Assembly (NCBI RefSeq): GCF_000023225.1
Contig: NC_013173.1
Location: forward strand, 2,358,501-2,422,500
Reading direction: 5' to 3'
Length of the DNA: 64,000 nt
Origin: Desulfomicrobium baculatum DSM 4028
GTDB taxonomy: Bacteria > Desulfobacterota > Desulfovibrionia > Desulfovibrionales > Desulfomicrobiaceae
In this document: one piece after another, positions 8,347 through 17,377 of the stretch
Layout: each line of letters starts with the position of its first letter
How positions within the stretch are numbered: the stretch's first letter is position 1
The notes under the pieces: model-generated
Told to the model about the DNA's origin: nothing
The model's input: the letters and a program-made list of their open reading frames with translations, nothing else
Database searches by the model: none
Made by a program: the position numbers and the translations under genes

Positions 8347-9297
8347 ATGAACCGACCCATCCGGCTGGGTGTCAGCCGTTGCCTGCTCGGGGACAAGGTC
8401 CGTTACGACGGGGGGCACAAGCACGACCCCTTTCTGACCAAGACCCTGGGCGAATATGTGGAATACGTCCCGGTCTGTCCGGAGGTGGAATGCGGTTTGC
8501 CCATTCCGCGAGAAGCCCTGCGTCTGGTGGGTGATCCGGATTCCCCGCGCCTTCTGACCCAAAAAACCCGCGTCGACCACACCAAGCGCATGCAGGACTG
8601 GGCCGCGGGTCGTCTGGCCGAGCTGGAAAACGAAAACCTGTGCGGCTTCATCTTCAAGAGTAAATCCCCGTCCAGCGGCATGGAACGGGTCAAAGTCTAT
8701 TCGGAATCGGGCAACCTTGCCGGCCAGTCCGTGGGCATCTTCGCGCGCATGTTCATGGAGCGCTTTCCCCTTCTGCCCGTGGAGGAGGAGGGCCGCCTGC
8801 ACGACGTGCACCTGCGCGAAAATTTCATCGACCGCATCTTCGTGCTCCGCCGCTACCGCGATACGCTCAAAGGCGGTCAGAACCTCGGCAACCTGATCAC
8901 CTTCCATACGCGGCACAAACTCCAGATCCTGGCCCACAGCCCCGAAATCTATCGGGCCATGGGCAGGCTGGTGGCGAGCGGCAAGTCCATGCCCAAGGAG
9001 CAGCTTTTCAAAAACTACCACGAACATCTCATGACCGCGATGCGCATGAAGGCCACTCCGCCTAAACACCGCAACGTGCTGCAGCACATCATGGGCTACT
9101 TCAAGAACGATCTGCTCCCGGATGAAAAGCAGGAACTGCTCGACCTGATCAACCAGTACGCGCGCGGCGTGCTGCCACTCATTGTTCCCGTGACCCTGCT
9201 CAACCACTATGTGCTCAAATACGAGGAATTCTACCTGCAGAACCAGACGTATCTCAGGCCTCACCCCCTTGAACTCAAGTTGTGCAACCACGCCTAG
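8347..9297 (+). CDS. DUF523-DUF1722 (YbgA-like) protein
   Basis: A 316-residue cytoplasmic protein. The N-terminal ~150 residues are DUF523, with the signature LGVSRCLLGDKVRYDGGHK and the CPEVECGLPIPRE Cys-containing loop. The C-terminal half is DUF1722/YbgA (YRDTLKGGQNLGNLITFHTRHKL). The biochemical role is not firmly known; in several bacteria the domains occur beside photolyase or stress genes. AAGGAG lies 6 nt before the ATG. It starts a run of six co-directional genes. Confidence 0.8.
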   Translation: MNRPIRLGVSRCLLGDKVRYDGGHKHDPFLTKTLGEYVEYVPVCPEVECGLPIPREALRLVGDPDSPRLLTQKTRVDHTKRMQDWAAGRLAELENENLCGFIFKSKSPSSGMERVKVYSESGNLAGQSVGIFARMFMERFPLLPVEEEGRLHDVHLRENFIDRIFVLRRYRDTLKGGQNLGNLITFHTRHKLQILAHSPEIYRAMGRLVASGKSMPKEQLFKNYHEHLMTAMRMKATPPKHRNVLQHIMGYFKNDLLPDEKQELLDLINQYARGVLPLIVPVTLLNHYVLKYEEFYLQNQTYLRPHPLELKLCNHA

Positions 9298-9318
9298 GGC
9301 ACGCCGCAGGAGACGCGC

Positions 9319-10293
9319 ATGACGAACGCTTATGAGGTCATCAGCCGCTTCGACCCGGACTTCCCGCGCAAGCGGGCCGGACAGCTGCTCACCGACACCT
9401 CGGAATTCATGAACATCAGTTACGGCGATGTGATCGATCTGAATGGGAAATATTTCCTGGTGCTGCGGGACGAAAAAGAGCGCAGCTTCGGCGTGGAAGA
9501 TCCCAAATATTGGGTCAAGCGATGCCGGGAGCTGTCCACGGGAGAACGAAAGATCCTGAAGCTGGTTTTTTACGAGCGCTTCCCCGTCTCCATGGGCAGC
9601 ATGGAGATCGAGTGCTTTCGCAGCCCGCGCAAGGAGGCGCGCATCCTGGACCTGGTCAAGGGAGACATGCGCTTTATGCAGGGCTACTCCCACGATGATG
9701 CGGCCGGGAACAACGTGCGCGTCCTCGACGTGGTCAAGGGCAATCTGCTCTCCCTGCACATCGACCGCCTGGAGGCCGATCATAAAACCTATTTTTTTGA
9801 AATGCTGCCCGATATTCTGGATAAATTCGCCGCAGCCTGCCGGGCCATCGAATTCCTGCACAAAAATGGCGAGAACCATGGCGATATCCGCCGCGATCAC
9901 CTCTGGCTGGAACAGGGCACGGACAACTATGTCTGGATTGATTTCGACTACACCTACGAGTTCCAGGAAAACCCCTTCGGCCTGGACATCTTTGGCCTCG
10001 GCAACCTGCTTTTGTTCCTGGTCGGCAAGAAATTCTGCACCACCTTCAACATCCCTCGCCCGGATTTTGACGGCAAGGCGGATGTTTCCTTTGAAGCGGC
10101 GGATTTTTCCCTGCTTTTCAGGAACCGCCTGGCCAACCTGCGCAAGGTATACCCCTATGTGCCCCATGCGTTGAACAACGTGCTCATGCACTTTTCCTCC
10201 GCCTCTGAGGTGTTCTATTTCACTGTCGGAGAAATGCTTGAAGACCTTACGCCCTGCATCGACGAAATTCGTCGCGGGCGACTCAACACGTAA
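9319..10293 (+). CDS. Protein-kinase-fold protein
   Basis: A 324-residue protein with a kinase-like C-terminal lobe: HGDIRRDH (residues 187-194) corresponds to the catalytic loop HxDxxxxN, and IDFD (207-210) to the metal-binding DFG. Asp189 and Asp208 are thus kept. The N-terminal lobe is unusual and no glycine-rich loop is obvious. It could phosphorylate a protein or small molecule, or be an adapted pseudokinase. No membrane segment is present. It lies 21 nt after the DUF523 gene and 9 nt before a universal stress protein gene, suggesting one stress-related operon. Confidence 0.65.
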   Translation: MTNAYEVISRFDPDFPRKRAGQLLTDTSEFMNISYGDVIDLNGKYFLVLRDEKERSFGVEDPKYWVKRCRELSTGERKILKLVFYERFPVSMGSMEIECFRSPRKEARILDLVKGDMRFMQGYSHDDAAGNNVRVLDVVKGNLLSLHIDRLEADHKTYFFEMLPDILDKFAAACRAIEFLHKNGENHGDIRRDHLWLEQGTDNYVWIDFDYTYEFQENPFGLDIFGLGNLLLFLVGKKFCTTFNIPRPDFDGKADVSFEAADFSLLFRNRLANLRKVYPYVPHALNNVLMHFSSASEVFYFTVGEMLEDLTPCIDEIRRGRLNT

Positions 10294-10302
10294 GGAGAAA
10301 TC

Positions 10303-10794
10303 ATGGACCCGAAAAAAATTCTCATTGCCGTGGATGCTTCGGACAACGCAGCCCGCGCCGTGACCTATGTCGCCGAACTGCTGGGAGCCAGCACGGGCTT
10401 TCTGATAACGGTCCTGTATATCGAACGCCCGCCCAATCGCGACCTGTATCCCGACGAGGCCTCCTGGGTCGAGGCGGGTCAAACCCAGGAGCTGCGCATC
10501 CGCACCTTCCTGCAGCAGGCCAAGTCCAACCTGACCGGGCAGGGCATTCCGCCGGACGCGGTAACCATCTCCTACGTTCCGCATTGCCAATCCCCGGTGA
10601 ATCCGGCGGCGCAGCAGTGCAGCATCGGCACGTCCATTGCCCGCGACATCCTGCAGGTGCAGCAGCAGGGCGATTTCGGGACCCTGGTCATCGGTCGCCG
10701 GGGAGTGTCCCGCGCGGAAGAGTTTCTTTTCGGCAGCGTGACCACCAAGGTCACCCATCTGGCCAAAGACTGCACCGTCTGGGTGGTGCAATAA
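10303..10794 (+). CDS. Universal stress protein (UspA family)
   Basis: A 163-residue single-domain USP. It starts with KKILIAVDASDNAARAVTYV and ends with the nucleotide-binding type loop VIGRRGVSRAEEFLFGSVTTKV followed by CTVWVV. The spacing of the G-2x-G-9x-G(S/T) motif suggests an ATP-binding member. AAGGAG lies 6 nt before the ATG, 9 nt after the kinase-fold gene, so the genes are almost certainly co-transcribed. It probably acts in stress survival; the signal is unknown. Confidence 0.88.
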   Translation: MDPKKILIAVDASDNAARAVTYVAELLGASTGFLITVLYIERPPNRDLYPDEASWVEAGQTQELRIRTFLQQAKSNLTGQGIPPDAVTISYVPHCQSPVNPAAQQCSIGTSIARDILQVQQQGDFGTLVIGRRGVSRAEEFLFGSVTTKVTHLAKDCTVWVVQ

Positions 10795-10811
10795 TTCATA
10801 CGGAGGAAAAC

Positions 10812-11153
10812 ATGCCCTGCCTTGAACTTACGACCAACGTGCGCGTTCAGGACAAGAACACGCTCATGCGCTCTCTCTCCGCCTGCGTCTGCACGGAGCT
10901 TTGCAAGGCCGAAACCTATATGATGGTCATGGTCAAGGACGAGATGCCCATGCTGTTCGGAGGCAACGACGAACCCGTGGCCCACATGAGCCTGCGCGCC
11001 CTGGGCCTCAAAGATGACCTGATCCGGAAACTTGCCGGCGCGCTGACGGAGATGATGCACACGGAACTGGGCATTGAAAGCCAGCGCGTCTATATCGCCT
11101 TCACGGACGTGGACCCCGGCATGTGGGCCTGGGACGGCCGCACCTTCGCCTGA
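10812..11153 (+). CDS. MIF/tautomerase-superfamily protein
   Basis: A 113-residue protein of the macrophage migration inhibitory factor branch of the tautomerase superfamily. The Met-Pro start (MPCLELTTNV) provides the N-terminal proline that is the catalytic base once Met is removed. Further marks are MMVMVKDEMPMLFGG and the tail RVYIAFTDVDPGMWAWDGRTF, close to the MIF C-terminus. The physiological substrate in bacteria is unknown. GGAGG lies 6-7 nt upstream. It follows the universal stress gene by 17 nt. Confidence 0.85.
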   Translation: MPCLELTTNVRVQDKNTLMRSLSACVCTELCKAETYMMVMVKDEMPMLFGGNDEPVAHMSLRALGLKDDLIRKLAGALTEMMHTELGIESQRVYIAFTDVDPGMWAWDGRTFA

Positions 11154-11241
11154 CCCGGCGTCTTGCCTGCTGCGGGAGCCTCGTGTAAAGGAGCCGGGCG
11201 TCGGGACGACTTCGTCCCGGCACCATCCAAACGAGGTATCC

Positions 11242-11685
11242 ATGACAGAAAAGAACTACGCCCAGAGCATCGCCGGCGACCTGTTCCACATGATCGAGTC
11301 CGCCCGGGAACAAGGGGTGAACGTGGACGCGGGCTTTCGCAACCAGGCCATGTCCAGTCCGAGCATGACCCTGACCTACATGTTCCTGACCAAGAACGAC
11401 CTGCTGAAAGTCCCGGCTCTGCCCGCCCAGGTCAAGCAGCAGGTCCGCCGCTCCAACGCCATGGCCGTCATCGAGCTGGCGAACGCCAAAGGCGTGAAGC
11501 AGACTGCGGGCATCCACCTGATCTGGTCCAGCGCCACGGCCTGCTCCAAGATCGAGTCCGAGGCCCAGATGCTGGAAGGCATCCAGATTCAGGGACTGGC
11601 GGCCTTCACCGCCCAGATCAAGAGCACGCTCAGAAACGATATTCCACGCACCATGGACCAGCAGGTTCCGGCCGACGCAAAGTAG
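11242..11685 (+). CDS. Hypothetical protein, 147 aa
   Basis: The family is not recognised. The protein is soluble, Ala/Gln/Met-rich, and mainly helical by composition, with two cysteines at most and no signal peptide. GAGG lies 6 nt before the ATG. The 88-bp spacer before it contains GGGACGACTTCGTCCC, a small palindrome that might be an attenuator or internal terminator. Its position between a MIF-like gene and DUF445 suggests it belongs to the same stress-type cluster. Confidence 0.6.
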   Translation: MTEKNYAQSIAGDLFHMIESAREQGVNVDAGFRNQAMSSPSMTLTYMFLTKNDLLKVPALPAQVKQQVRRSNAMAVIELANAKGVKQTAGIHLIWSSATACSKIESEAQMLEGIQIQGLAAFTAQIKSTLRNDIPRTMDQQVPADAK

Positions 11686-11733
11686 GGACGCGGCCCGTCC
11701 CGCTGGATTCGCATTCGCCTTCCGGAGATTTTC

Positions 11734-12330
11734 ATGCTTTTGAAACTGTGCTTTTCGACGCTGATCTGCGCCTTTATCGGCTGGATCACCAATTTCATCG
11801 CCATCAAGATGCTCTTCCATCCGCGCCGCCCGGTGCAGATCGGCAGCCTGACGGTGCAGGGCATTTTCCCCAAACGCCAGAAGGCGCTGGCCATGAACCT
11901 GGCGGCAGTAATCGAAGGCGAACTGCTGTCCCACGACGACATCCAAAGCGCCATGCGGCGGCCGGAATTCGCGGCCAAAATCAAGGACAAGATCGAGGAT
12001 GGATTCGCCGAGTTCCTGTCCAAACGCCTCGGGACCCTCAGCCCCATGATCGCCATGTTTCTGGACGGCCCCATGATGGACAAGATCAAGGGGCTGCTGG
12101 ACAAGGAACTGGACCGCATTGTGCCGGGCTTGCTTGAAACCGCCACCAATGAACTGGAAACGTCCCTGGATTTCAGGAAGCTCATCCAGGACAAGATCGA
12201 AAACCTCTCCATGGAACGGCTTGAGGTCTTGCTCATGTCCATCATGTCCAAGGAGTTCAGGTTCATCGAAGTGGTGGGAGCGGTGCTCGGCGCCATGATC
12301 GGGCTGATCCAGGGGCTGATTTTTTTCTAA
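11734..12330 (+). CDS. DUF445 membrane protein
   Basis: A 198-residue protein with the DUF445 (YheB/YjiN-type) hallmark GWITNFIAIKMLFHPRRPV directly after an N-terminal membrane segment, then GIFPKRQKALAMNLAAVIEG. A second hydrophobic segment ends the protein (VVGAVLGAMIGLIQGLIFF), so both ends are membrane-anchored with a helical soluble middle. Function is unknown. GGAG precedes the ATG. It is the last gene of the 8.3-12.4 kb run and is followed by a 9-bp hairpin. Confidence 0.82.
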   Translation: MLLKLCFSTLICAFIGWITNFIAIKMLFHPRRPVQIGSLTVQGIFPKRQKALAMNLAAVIEGELLSHDDIQSAMRRPEFAAKIKDKIEDGFAEFLSKRLGTLSPMIAMFLDGPMMDKIKGLLDKELDRIVPGLLETATNELETSLDFRKLIQDKIENLSMERLEVLLMSIMSKEFRFIEVVGAVLGAMIGLIQGLIFF

Positions 12331-12353
12331 TCCCGCTCCCTTGCCCGCCCTGC

Positions 12354-12376
12354 AATGGCCGCCTCGCGCGGCCATT
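12354..12376. terminator. GC hairpin after DUF445 gene
   Basis: AATGGCCGC and GCGGCCATT pair perfectly around CTCGC. There is no proper T-run, only CGCATTTC after it. It probably marks the end of the cluster transcript. Confidence 0.45.
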
Positions 12377-12560
12377 CGCATTTCAAAGCCCCTCCGCCTG
12401 GTTTCCCCCGACATGAATTTCAATCCCGCTTGCCTTGAACCGAGAAAACGCGATACGGACAACGGCAGATATCCCGTGAACTCGTGCCCGGCAGCGCTGC
12501 CCACGGCATCCGAAATTCACTTGCTTTGTCCGAAAACGTCATCACATCCGAGGTACAACC

Positions 12561-13271
12561 ATGAACAACTCCCTTCCGGAACCATCGCGGGGCTTGAGCC
12601 GCCGAAAATTTCTGGCCGCCACGTCCAGCGCCGCCCTCCTCTTCACCCTGGGCGGCCTGCGCGGCCTCGCCTGGTCCGCGCCCATCGAAATCGCCGCCCT
12701 GCCCTACGCGGAAAATGCCCTTGAGCCCGTCATTTCAGCCAAGACCATCGGCTTTCATTACGGCAAGCACCACATGGGCTACCTAGGCAACCTGAACAAG
12801 CTCATCGCCGGCAGCGAATACGCCGACATGCCGCTGGAAAAGATCATCACCGAAACCAGCGGCAAAGCGGACAAGATCGCCATCTTCAACAACGCCGCCC
12901 AGACCTGGAACCACTCCTTCTACTGGCAGAGCCTCTCCCCCAAGGGCGGAGGAACGCCGCCCGCCGATCTGCAAAACAGGATCAAGGACTCCTTCGGTGA
13001 CCTGGACACCTGTCTGAAGGATCTGAGCGCCGCCGCAGTCGGGCGTTTCGCCAGCGGATGGGCCTGGCTGGTGGCCGATGGCGACGAGCTCAAGGTCATG
13101 AACACCATGAACGCGGACACGCCCATCACCAGCGGCCTGAAACCCCTCTTGACCATCGACGTCTGGGAACACGCCTATTACCTGGACTACCAGAACCGCC
13201 GCGCCGACTACGTCAAAGCCGTGCTGGAGAAGCTGATCAACTGGGAGTTCGCGGCCAAGAACCTGGGCTGA
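12561..13271 (+). CDS. sodB: Tat-exported Fe-type superoxide dismutase
   Basis: A 236-residue SOD that converts superoxide to oxygen and peroxide. The N-terminus has a twin-arginine signal (SRRKFL, residues 13-18, then a hydrophobic stretch to about 40), so the enzyme should fold in the cytoplasm and act in the periplasm. Metal ligands are visible as [18 protein letters not shown] and [11 protein letters not shown]; the [13 protein letters not shown] pattern fits the iron type. Periplasmic FeSOD is known in Desulfovibrio. It is monocistronic by spacing. A perfect 15-bp inverted repeat lies just downstream. Confidence 0.92.
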   Translation: MNNSLPEPSRGLSRRKFLAATSSAALLFTLGGLRGLAWSAPIEIAALPYAENALEPVISAKTIGFHYGKHHMGYLGNLNKLIAGSEYADMPLEKIITETSGKADKIAIFNNAAQTWNHSFYWQSLSPKGGGTPPADLQNRIKDSFGDLDTCLKDLSAAAVGRFASGWAWLVADGDELKVMNTMNADTPITSGLKPLLTIDVWEHAYYLDYQNRRADYVKAVLEKLINWEFAAKNLG

Positions 13272-13289
13272 TTTTCATCCGCCGCAAAC

Positions 13290-13332
13290 CACATAACGCC
13301 TTCCGCATCACCAATGTGGAAGGCGTTATGTG
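13290..13332. terminator. Perfect 15-bp inverted repeat after sodB
   Basis: CACATAACGCCTTCC (13290-13304) pairs fully with GGAAGGCGTTATGTG (13318-13332) around a 13-nt loop. It lies between the convergent sodB and yjbQ genes, where a bidirectional terminator is expected. The run after it (CTGCGT) is not T-rich. Confidence 0.55.
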
Positions 13333-13353
13333 CTGCGTAAGGGCAATGCGGCC

Positions 13354-13770
13354 TCATTCCCCGATAATCTTGACCAGCACCCGCTTTTTCCTGCGCCCGT
13401 CGAACTCTCCGTAGAATATCCGCTCCCAGGTTCCGAAATCGAGCCGCCCCCCGGTCACGGCCACGACCACCTCGCGGCCCATGATCTGGCGTTTCATGTG
13501 CGCGTCGGCGTTGTCCTCGCCCACGTTGTGGCGATACCCGGCGACGGGTTCGTGGGGTGCCAGCTTCTCCAGCCACTTTTCGTAGTCATGATGCAGGCCG
13601 GACTCGTCATCGTTGATAAAGACCGAGGCGGTGATGTGCATGGCGTTGACAAGCACAAGACCTTCCCTGATTCCGCTCTCGTCCAGACATTTTTCGACCT
13701 CGCCGGTGATATTGATAAAGGCCCGACGGGTCGGCACCTGAAACCAGAGCTCCTGGCGATAACTCTTCAT
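13354..13770 (-). CDS. yjbQ: YjbQ/UPF0047 family protein
   Basis: A 138-residue member of the YjbQ (UPF0047) family, sometimes annotated as secondary thiamine-phosphate synthase. Family marks are [37 protein letters not shown] and [15 protein letters not shown]. The conserved His/Asp cluster suggests a metal site. The physiological role is unproven. GGAGG lies 5-6 nt before the ATG. It is convergent with sodB and divergent from glcB. Confidence 0.88.
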   Translation of the reverse strand: MKSYRQELWFQVPTRRAFINITGEVEKCLDESGIREGLVLVNAMHITASVFINDDESGLHHDYEKWLEKLAPHEPVAGYRHNVGEDNADAHMKRQIMGREVVVAVTGGRLDFGTWERIFYGEFDGRRKKRVLVKIIGE

Positions 13771-13961
13771 GCATTCCTCCGTTCTATTTGGTTGTGCGTG
13801 ATCGTTCTCTAGTCGTCGCTCACTCCCGGTTCAAGGACAGCCTGAGCACACGTCCTCCTCATGTCGGTCCGGGCGCAGCGTAGCGGCGTTACGACCCAAC
13901 TGCCCGGGAATATGAGCTTCGCTTTCAAGGGGAGACGACCAAAGATTGTACGTACTGGGCG

Positions 13962-13990
13962 TTGACCCAAAGCCTGCGCCCTGATATTGG
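13962..13990 (+). promoter_or_regulatory. Candidate sigma70 promoter of glcB
   Basis: TTGACC, a 17-bp spacer and TATTGG end 37 bases before the glcB start. The -35 is good and the -10 poor (3 of 6). The rest of the 255-bp yjbQ-glcB gap shows no convincing gene. Confidence 0.35.
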
Positions 13991-14026
13991 TAGGACCAAT
14001 TTCCATTCCAACCATAGGAGCAGCCC

Positions 14027-16180
14027 ATGACTTATATCCCTGTCGGCGGATTGAACGTCGCAAAGCCCCTTCATGATCTGATACGCGATAAAGCCACGCC
14101 CGGAACCGGCGTGACGGACACGGATTTTTGGGCCGCCTTTGAAAAAATTCTGCACGACCTGTCCCCGCGCAACCGCGAACTGCTGGCCAAGCGCCAGTAT
14201 CTGCAGGAAACCATCGATTCGTGGCACAAGCGGCACAAAGACGGACCACATGACGCCGTCGCCTACGAGCAGCTCCTGCGCGAGATCGGCTACATCGTGC
14301 CGGAGGGCCTGCCCTTCTCCATCGGGACCAGCGGCGTGGACCCGGAAATATCATCCATCGCCGGGCCACAACTCGTCGTCCCGGCCACCAACGCCCGCTA
14401 CGCCTTGAACGCGGCCAATGCCCGCTGGGGCAGCCTGTACGACGCCCTGTACGGAACGGACGTGCTCTCCGAAGAAGGCGGCGCGACACGGGAGGGAGCG
14501 TACAACCCTGTGCGCGGGACCAAGGTCATGGAATTCGCGGCCCGTTTCCTGGACAAAGCCCTGCCCCTGGCCCGAGGCAGCCACGGTGATGTCCAGGAGT
14601 ACCGGTTGGTGCCCACAGGCAAAGGCGCCACGATGGAGATTCATTTGCAGGACGGCCTGACCGCGCTGCAAAACCCGGAGGCTTTCGCCGGATTCGCGCC
14701 CGATGTCCTGCTTTTCAAAAACAACGGACTGCACATCGAACTGCATTTCGACCGCAATCATCCCGTGGGCAAGGCCCATCCCGCAGGCGTCAAGGACGTG
14801 GTGCTGGAAGCGGCCATGACCACTATCGTCGACTTCGAGGACTCCATCGCCGCCGTTGACGGCGAGGACAAGGCCCAGACGTATGCCAACTGGCTGGGCC
14901 TGCTGCGCGGCGACTTGTTGGCGTCCTTTCCCAAGGGCGGCAAAACCGTCAGTCGCAGCCTCAGTCCCGACCGCGCCTACACCGCTCCCGACGGCTCGCC
15001 CCTGACCCTGCCCGGACGCAGCCTGCTGTTGGTGCGCAACGTTGGCCATCTCATGACCACGAACGCGGTCCTGCTCGGCTCCGACGAAGTCCAGGAAGGC
15101 ATCCTTGACGCCATGGTCACCGGCCTTATCGCCCTGCACGACCTCAAGGAGCTCGGATCCCTGCGCAACAGCCGCTCCGGCAGCGTGTATATCGTCAAAC
15201 CCAAGATGCATGGCCCCGAAGAAGTCGCCTTCGCCTGCGACCTGTTTGACCGCGTGGAAGACGCGCTGGGCATGCCCCGCCACACCATGAAAATCGGAAT
15301 CATGGACGAGGAGCGCAGGACATCGGTCAATCTGGCGGAATGCATCCGCGCGGCCAAGGACCGGGTCATCTTCATCAACACGGGTTTTCTGGATCGCACC
15401 GGCGATGAAATCCACACCAGCATGGAAGCCGGTCCCATGGTGCCCAAGGCGGCCATGAAGAACGCCCGCTGGATTCTGTCCTACGAGGATTGGAACGTTG
15501 ACACGGGCCTGGCCTGCGGGTTTTCCGGCAAGGCCCAGATCGGCAAGGGCATGTGGGCCATGCCGGACCGTATGAAACAGATGGTCGAAACCAAGCAGGC
15601 GCATCCCCTGGCCGGAGCCAACTGCGCCTGGGTTCCGTCCCCCACGGCCGCGACCCTGCACGCCATGCACTACCATGAAGTGGATGTCTTTGCCCGTCAG
15701 GCGGAACTGCAGCGCACCAAGAGGGCCAGCCTGAACGAGCTTCTGACCCTGCCCCTGCTTGACCATCCCTTGTCCACGGAGGAGATCCAGCGTGAACTGG
15801 ACAACAACTGCCAGGGCATCCTGGGCTACGTGGTACGCTGGATCGACCAGGGCATCGGCTGCTCCAAGGTGCCGGACATAACCGACGTGGGGCTCATGGA
15901 AGACCGCGCCACCCTGCGCATCTCCAGCCAATACATCGCCAACTGGCTGCACCATGGCCTGTGCAGCCTGGAACAGGTCCGCGCCACCCTGGAACGCATG
16001 GCCGCCGTGGTCGACAGGCAGAACCAAGGCGACCCGGCCTACCGCCCCATGGCCCCCGACTTCGATGCCAGCATAGCCTTTGAGGCCGCCAGCGACCTGA
16101 TCTTCAAAGGCCGCGAGCAGCCGAGCGGGTATACGGAACCCATCCTGCACGCCAGAAGAAGGGAACGCAAAGCCAAATAA
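14027..16180 (+). CDS. glcB: Malate synthase G
   Basis: A 717-residue malate synthase G, which condenses glyoxylate and acetyl-CoA to malate in the cytoplasm. Length matches the G isoform (~720). Visible family stretches are [57 protein letters not shown], and [11 protein letters not shown]. The N-terminus [25 protein letters not shown] is typical too. TAGGAG lies 7 nt upstream. No isocitrate lyase, glycolate oxidase or regulator gene is adjacent, so the glyoxylate source is not shown here. A 17-bp perfect hairpin follows. Confidence 0.95.
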   Translation: MTYIPVGGLNVAKPLHDLIRDKATPGTGVTDTDFWAAFEKILHDLSPRNRELLAKRQYLQETIDSWHKRHKDGPHDAVAYEQLLREIGYIVPEGLPFSIGTSGVDPEISSIAGPQLVVPATNARYALNAANARWGSLYDALYGTDVLSEEGGATREGAYNPVRGTKVMEFAARFLDKALPLARGSHGDVQEYRLVPTGKGATMEIHLQDGLTALQNPEAFAGFAPDVLLFKNNGLHIELHFDRNHPVGKAHPAGVKDVVLEAAMTTIVDFEDSIAAVDGEDKAQTYANWLGLLRGDLLASFPKGGKTVSRSLSPDRAYTAPDGSPLTLPGRSLLLVRNVGHLMTTNAVLLGSDEVQEGILDAMVTGLIALHDLKELGSLRNSRSGSVYIVKPKMHGPEEVAFACDLFDRVEDALGMPRHTMKIGIMDEERRTSVNLAECIRAAKDRVIFINTGFLDRTGDEIHTSMEAGPMVPKAAMKNARWILSYEDWNVDTGLACGFSGKAQIGKGMWAMPDRMKQMVETKQAHPLAGANCAWVPSPTAATLHAMHYHEVDVFARQAELQRTKRASLNELLTLPLLDHPLSTEEIQRELDNNCQGILGYVVRWIDQGIGCSKVPDITDVGLMEDRATLRISSQYIANWLHHGLCSLEQVRATLERMAAVVDRQNQGDPAYRPMAPDFDASIAFEAASDLIFKGREQPSGYTEPILHARRRERKAK

Positions 16181-16182
16181 CC

Positions 16183-16223
16183 AAACGGGCGGCATGGCGA
16201 ATCACCGCCATGCCGCCCGTTTT
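16183..16223. terminator. Strong bidirectional terminator, glcB/LysE-type
   Basis: AAACGGGCGGCATGGCG pairs perfectly (17 bp) with CGCCATGCCGCCCGTTT across a 6-nt loop, followed by T on the plus strand and preceded by A-rich sequence. It sits between convergent genes. Confidence 0.75.
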
Positions 16224-16253
16224 CAAGCCTTTCGGACAGTCTTGGCCCGGCGT

Positions 16254-16895
16254 TTACAGCACCCGCCGCGCCTCCTGCACCAGAATCGAACACCCTACCC
16301 CGCCAAAGATCACGCCTACGCCGCCGTCGATCCAGCGCGCCACGCCCGCGTACATGCCGCGCATGCGGCCCGTGGACAAAAAGAGCGCCAGAAGCACGAA
16401 CCAGACCGTGACGATGACGATGACCTCGGCCCCATAGACCCAGCGCAGAAAGCTCGGCGTGGCGGGGGTCATGAACTGGGAGAAGATGCTCAGGAAAAAG
16501 AGGGCTGCTTTGGGATTCAAGAGGTTGCACCAGAATCCCTCCCGCCAGCCGCGCAGGGGAGAGTCCGTGCCGGCTGCCATCCCCACCTGGACGCAGGCGT
16601 CGGGCATGGCCGTTTTGCGGCCGAACAGACAACGCGCGGCGATAGAGATCAGGTACAGGGCTCCGCAGATGCGAATCAATCCGAACACGGCCGGGCTGGA
16701 GGCGATGACCAACGCCAGCCCGAGCACGGAATAGAGCACATGCACGACCAGGGCCGACCCGATGCCCAGAGCGGTCATGACCCCGGCCAGACGGCCGCGG
16801 GACAGGCTGTTACGCAAAACCATGAAAAAATCCGGCCCCGGCGCCACCGCCACAGCCACCCCCACCGCAAAAACCTGCAAAAAACCACTGTCCAC
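16254..16895 (-). CDS. LysE/RhtB-family amino acid exporter
   Basis: A 213-residue inner-membrane protein with about six hydrophobic segments. It opens with VFAVGVAVAVAPGPDFFMVL, the LysE/RhtB signature (GxxxxxxPGPxxxxV), and has GWREGFWCNLLNPKAALFFL, the second conserved loop. Family members export amino acids such as lysine, homoserine or threonine. The GTG at 16895 has GGAGG 6-7 nt upstream. The frame stays open 74 codons further, but those codons run through dispersed repeats and are not counted. It is convergent with glcB. Confidence 0.85.
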   Translation of the reverse strand: MDSGFLQVFAVGVAVAVAPGPDFFMVLRNSLSRGRLAGVMTALGIGSALVVHVLYSVLGLALVIASSPAVFGLIRICGALYLISIAARCLFGRKTAMPDACVQVGMAAGTDSPLRGWREGFWCNLLNPKAALFFLSIFSQFMTPATPSFLRWVYGAEVIVIVTVWFVLLALFLSTGRMRGMYAGVARWIDGGVGVIFGGVGCSILVQEARRVL

Positions 16896-17377
16896 GATTA
16901 TCCTCCGTGGTTGGGGTGGGGGGCGAAACATTTTTCGCCCCCACGGTGTTGCGCCCTGGTATTCGTCATCACATGGCCGCCATAATTTAATATATGCACA
17001 CCGTGGCCGCAACGATTCGATATATGCATACCGTAGGGGCGGCCCTGCGTGGCCGCCCTTCTTCTTCCCTGGGGCCCTGCGTGGTTGTCCCGCCTTGCAC
17101 CGAGGTTGGGCAGACACGTAGGTCTGCCCCTACGGTGTTGCGATGTCGGTGTGGGCGGACGACCGGGGGGGGGCGAAAAATTTTTCGCCCCTACGGTGTT
17201 GCGCCCTGTATGGTTGTCTCGCCTTGCACCGAGATTGGGCAGACACGCAGGTCTGCCCCTACGGTGTTGCGATGTCGGTGTGGGCGGGCGGTGTTGGATC
17301 CATGTTGGCGCCGTGTTGGGACGGTGTAGGGGCGAAAAATTTTTCGCCCACCCCACGATTGCACCGGCCACCCTGTT
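16896..17377. repeat. 480-bp intergenic block of dispersed palindromic repeats
   Basis: No gene is seen. The block mixes two palindromic units. One is GGGGCGAAAAATTTTTCGCCCC, at about 16918-16943 (one mismatch), 17170-17191 and 17329-17350. The other is GGGCAGACN6GTCTGCCC, at about 17107-17130 and 17237-17259. A related GGGCGGCC/GGCCGCCC palindrome lies near 17037-17060. CTACGGTGTTGCG links units. An ~83-bp segment (17075-17157) is repeated nearly identically at 17204-17286. This looks like a REP/RAYT-type repeat cluster; no RAYT transposase gene is in the window. Confidence 0.8.

Noticed and set aside
8329-10791. 820-codon minus-strand open frame opposite the stress cluster
   Set aside because: The plus strand encodes recognised families (DUF523, USP) with ribosome-binding sites; the minus frame has none.
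13831-14028. 65-aa minus-strand ORF upstream of glcB ([11 protein letters not shown]...)
   Set aside because: It overlaps the glcB start and its promoter region, has no close ribosome-binding site at a good distance and no recognised family.
16896-17117. N-terminal extension of the LysE-type exporter into the repeat block
   Set aside because: The added residues encode repeats, while the GTG at 16895 has a perfect ribosome-binding site and starts at the family's usual point.
16896-17377. CRISPR array
   Set aside because: Repeat units differ in type and spacing, spacers are not unique equal lengths, and no cas genes are near.
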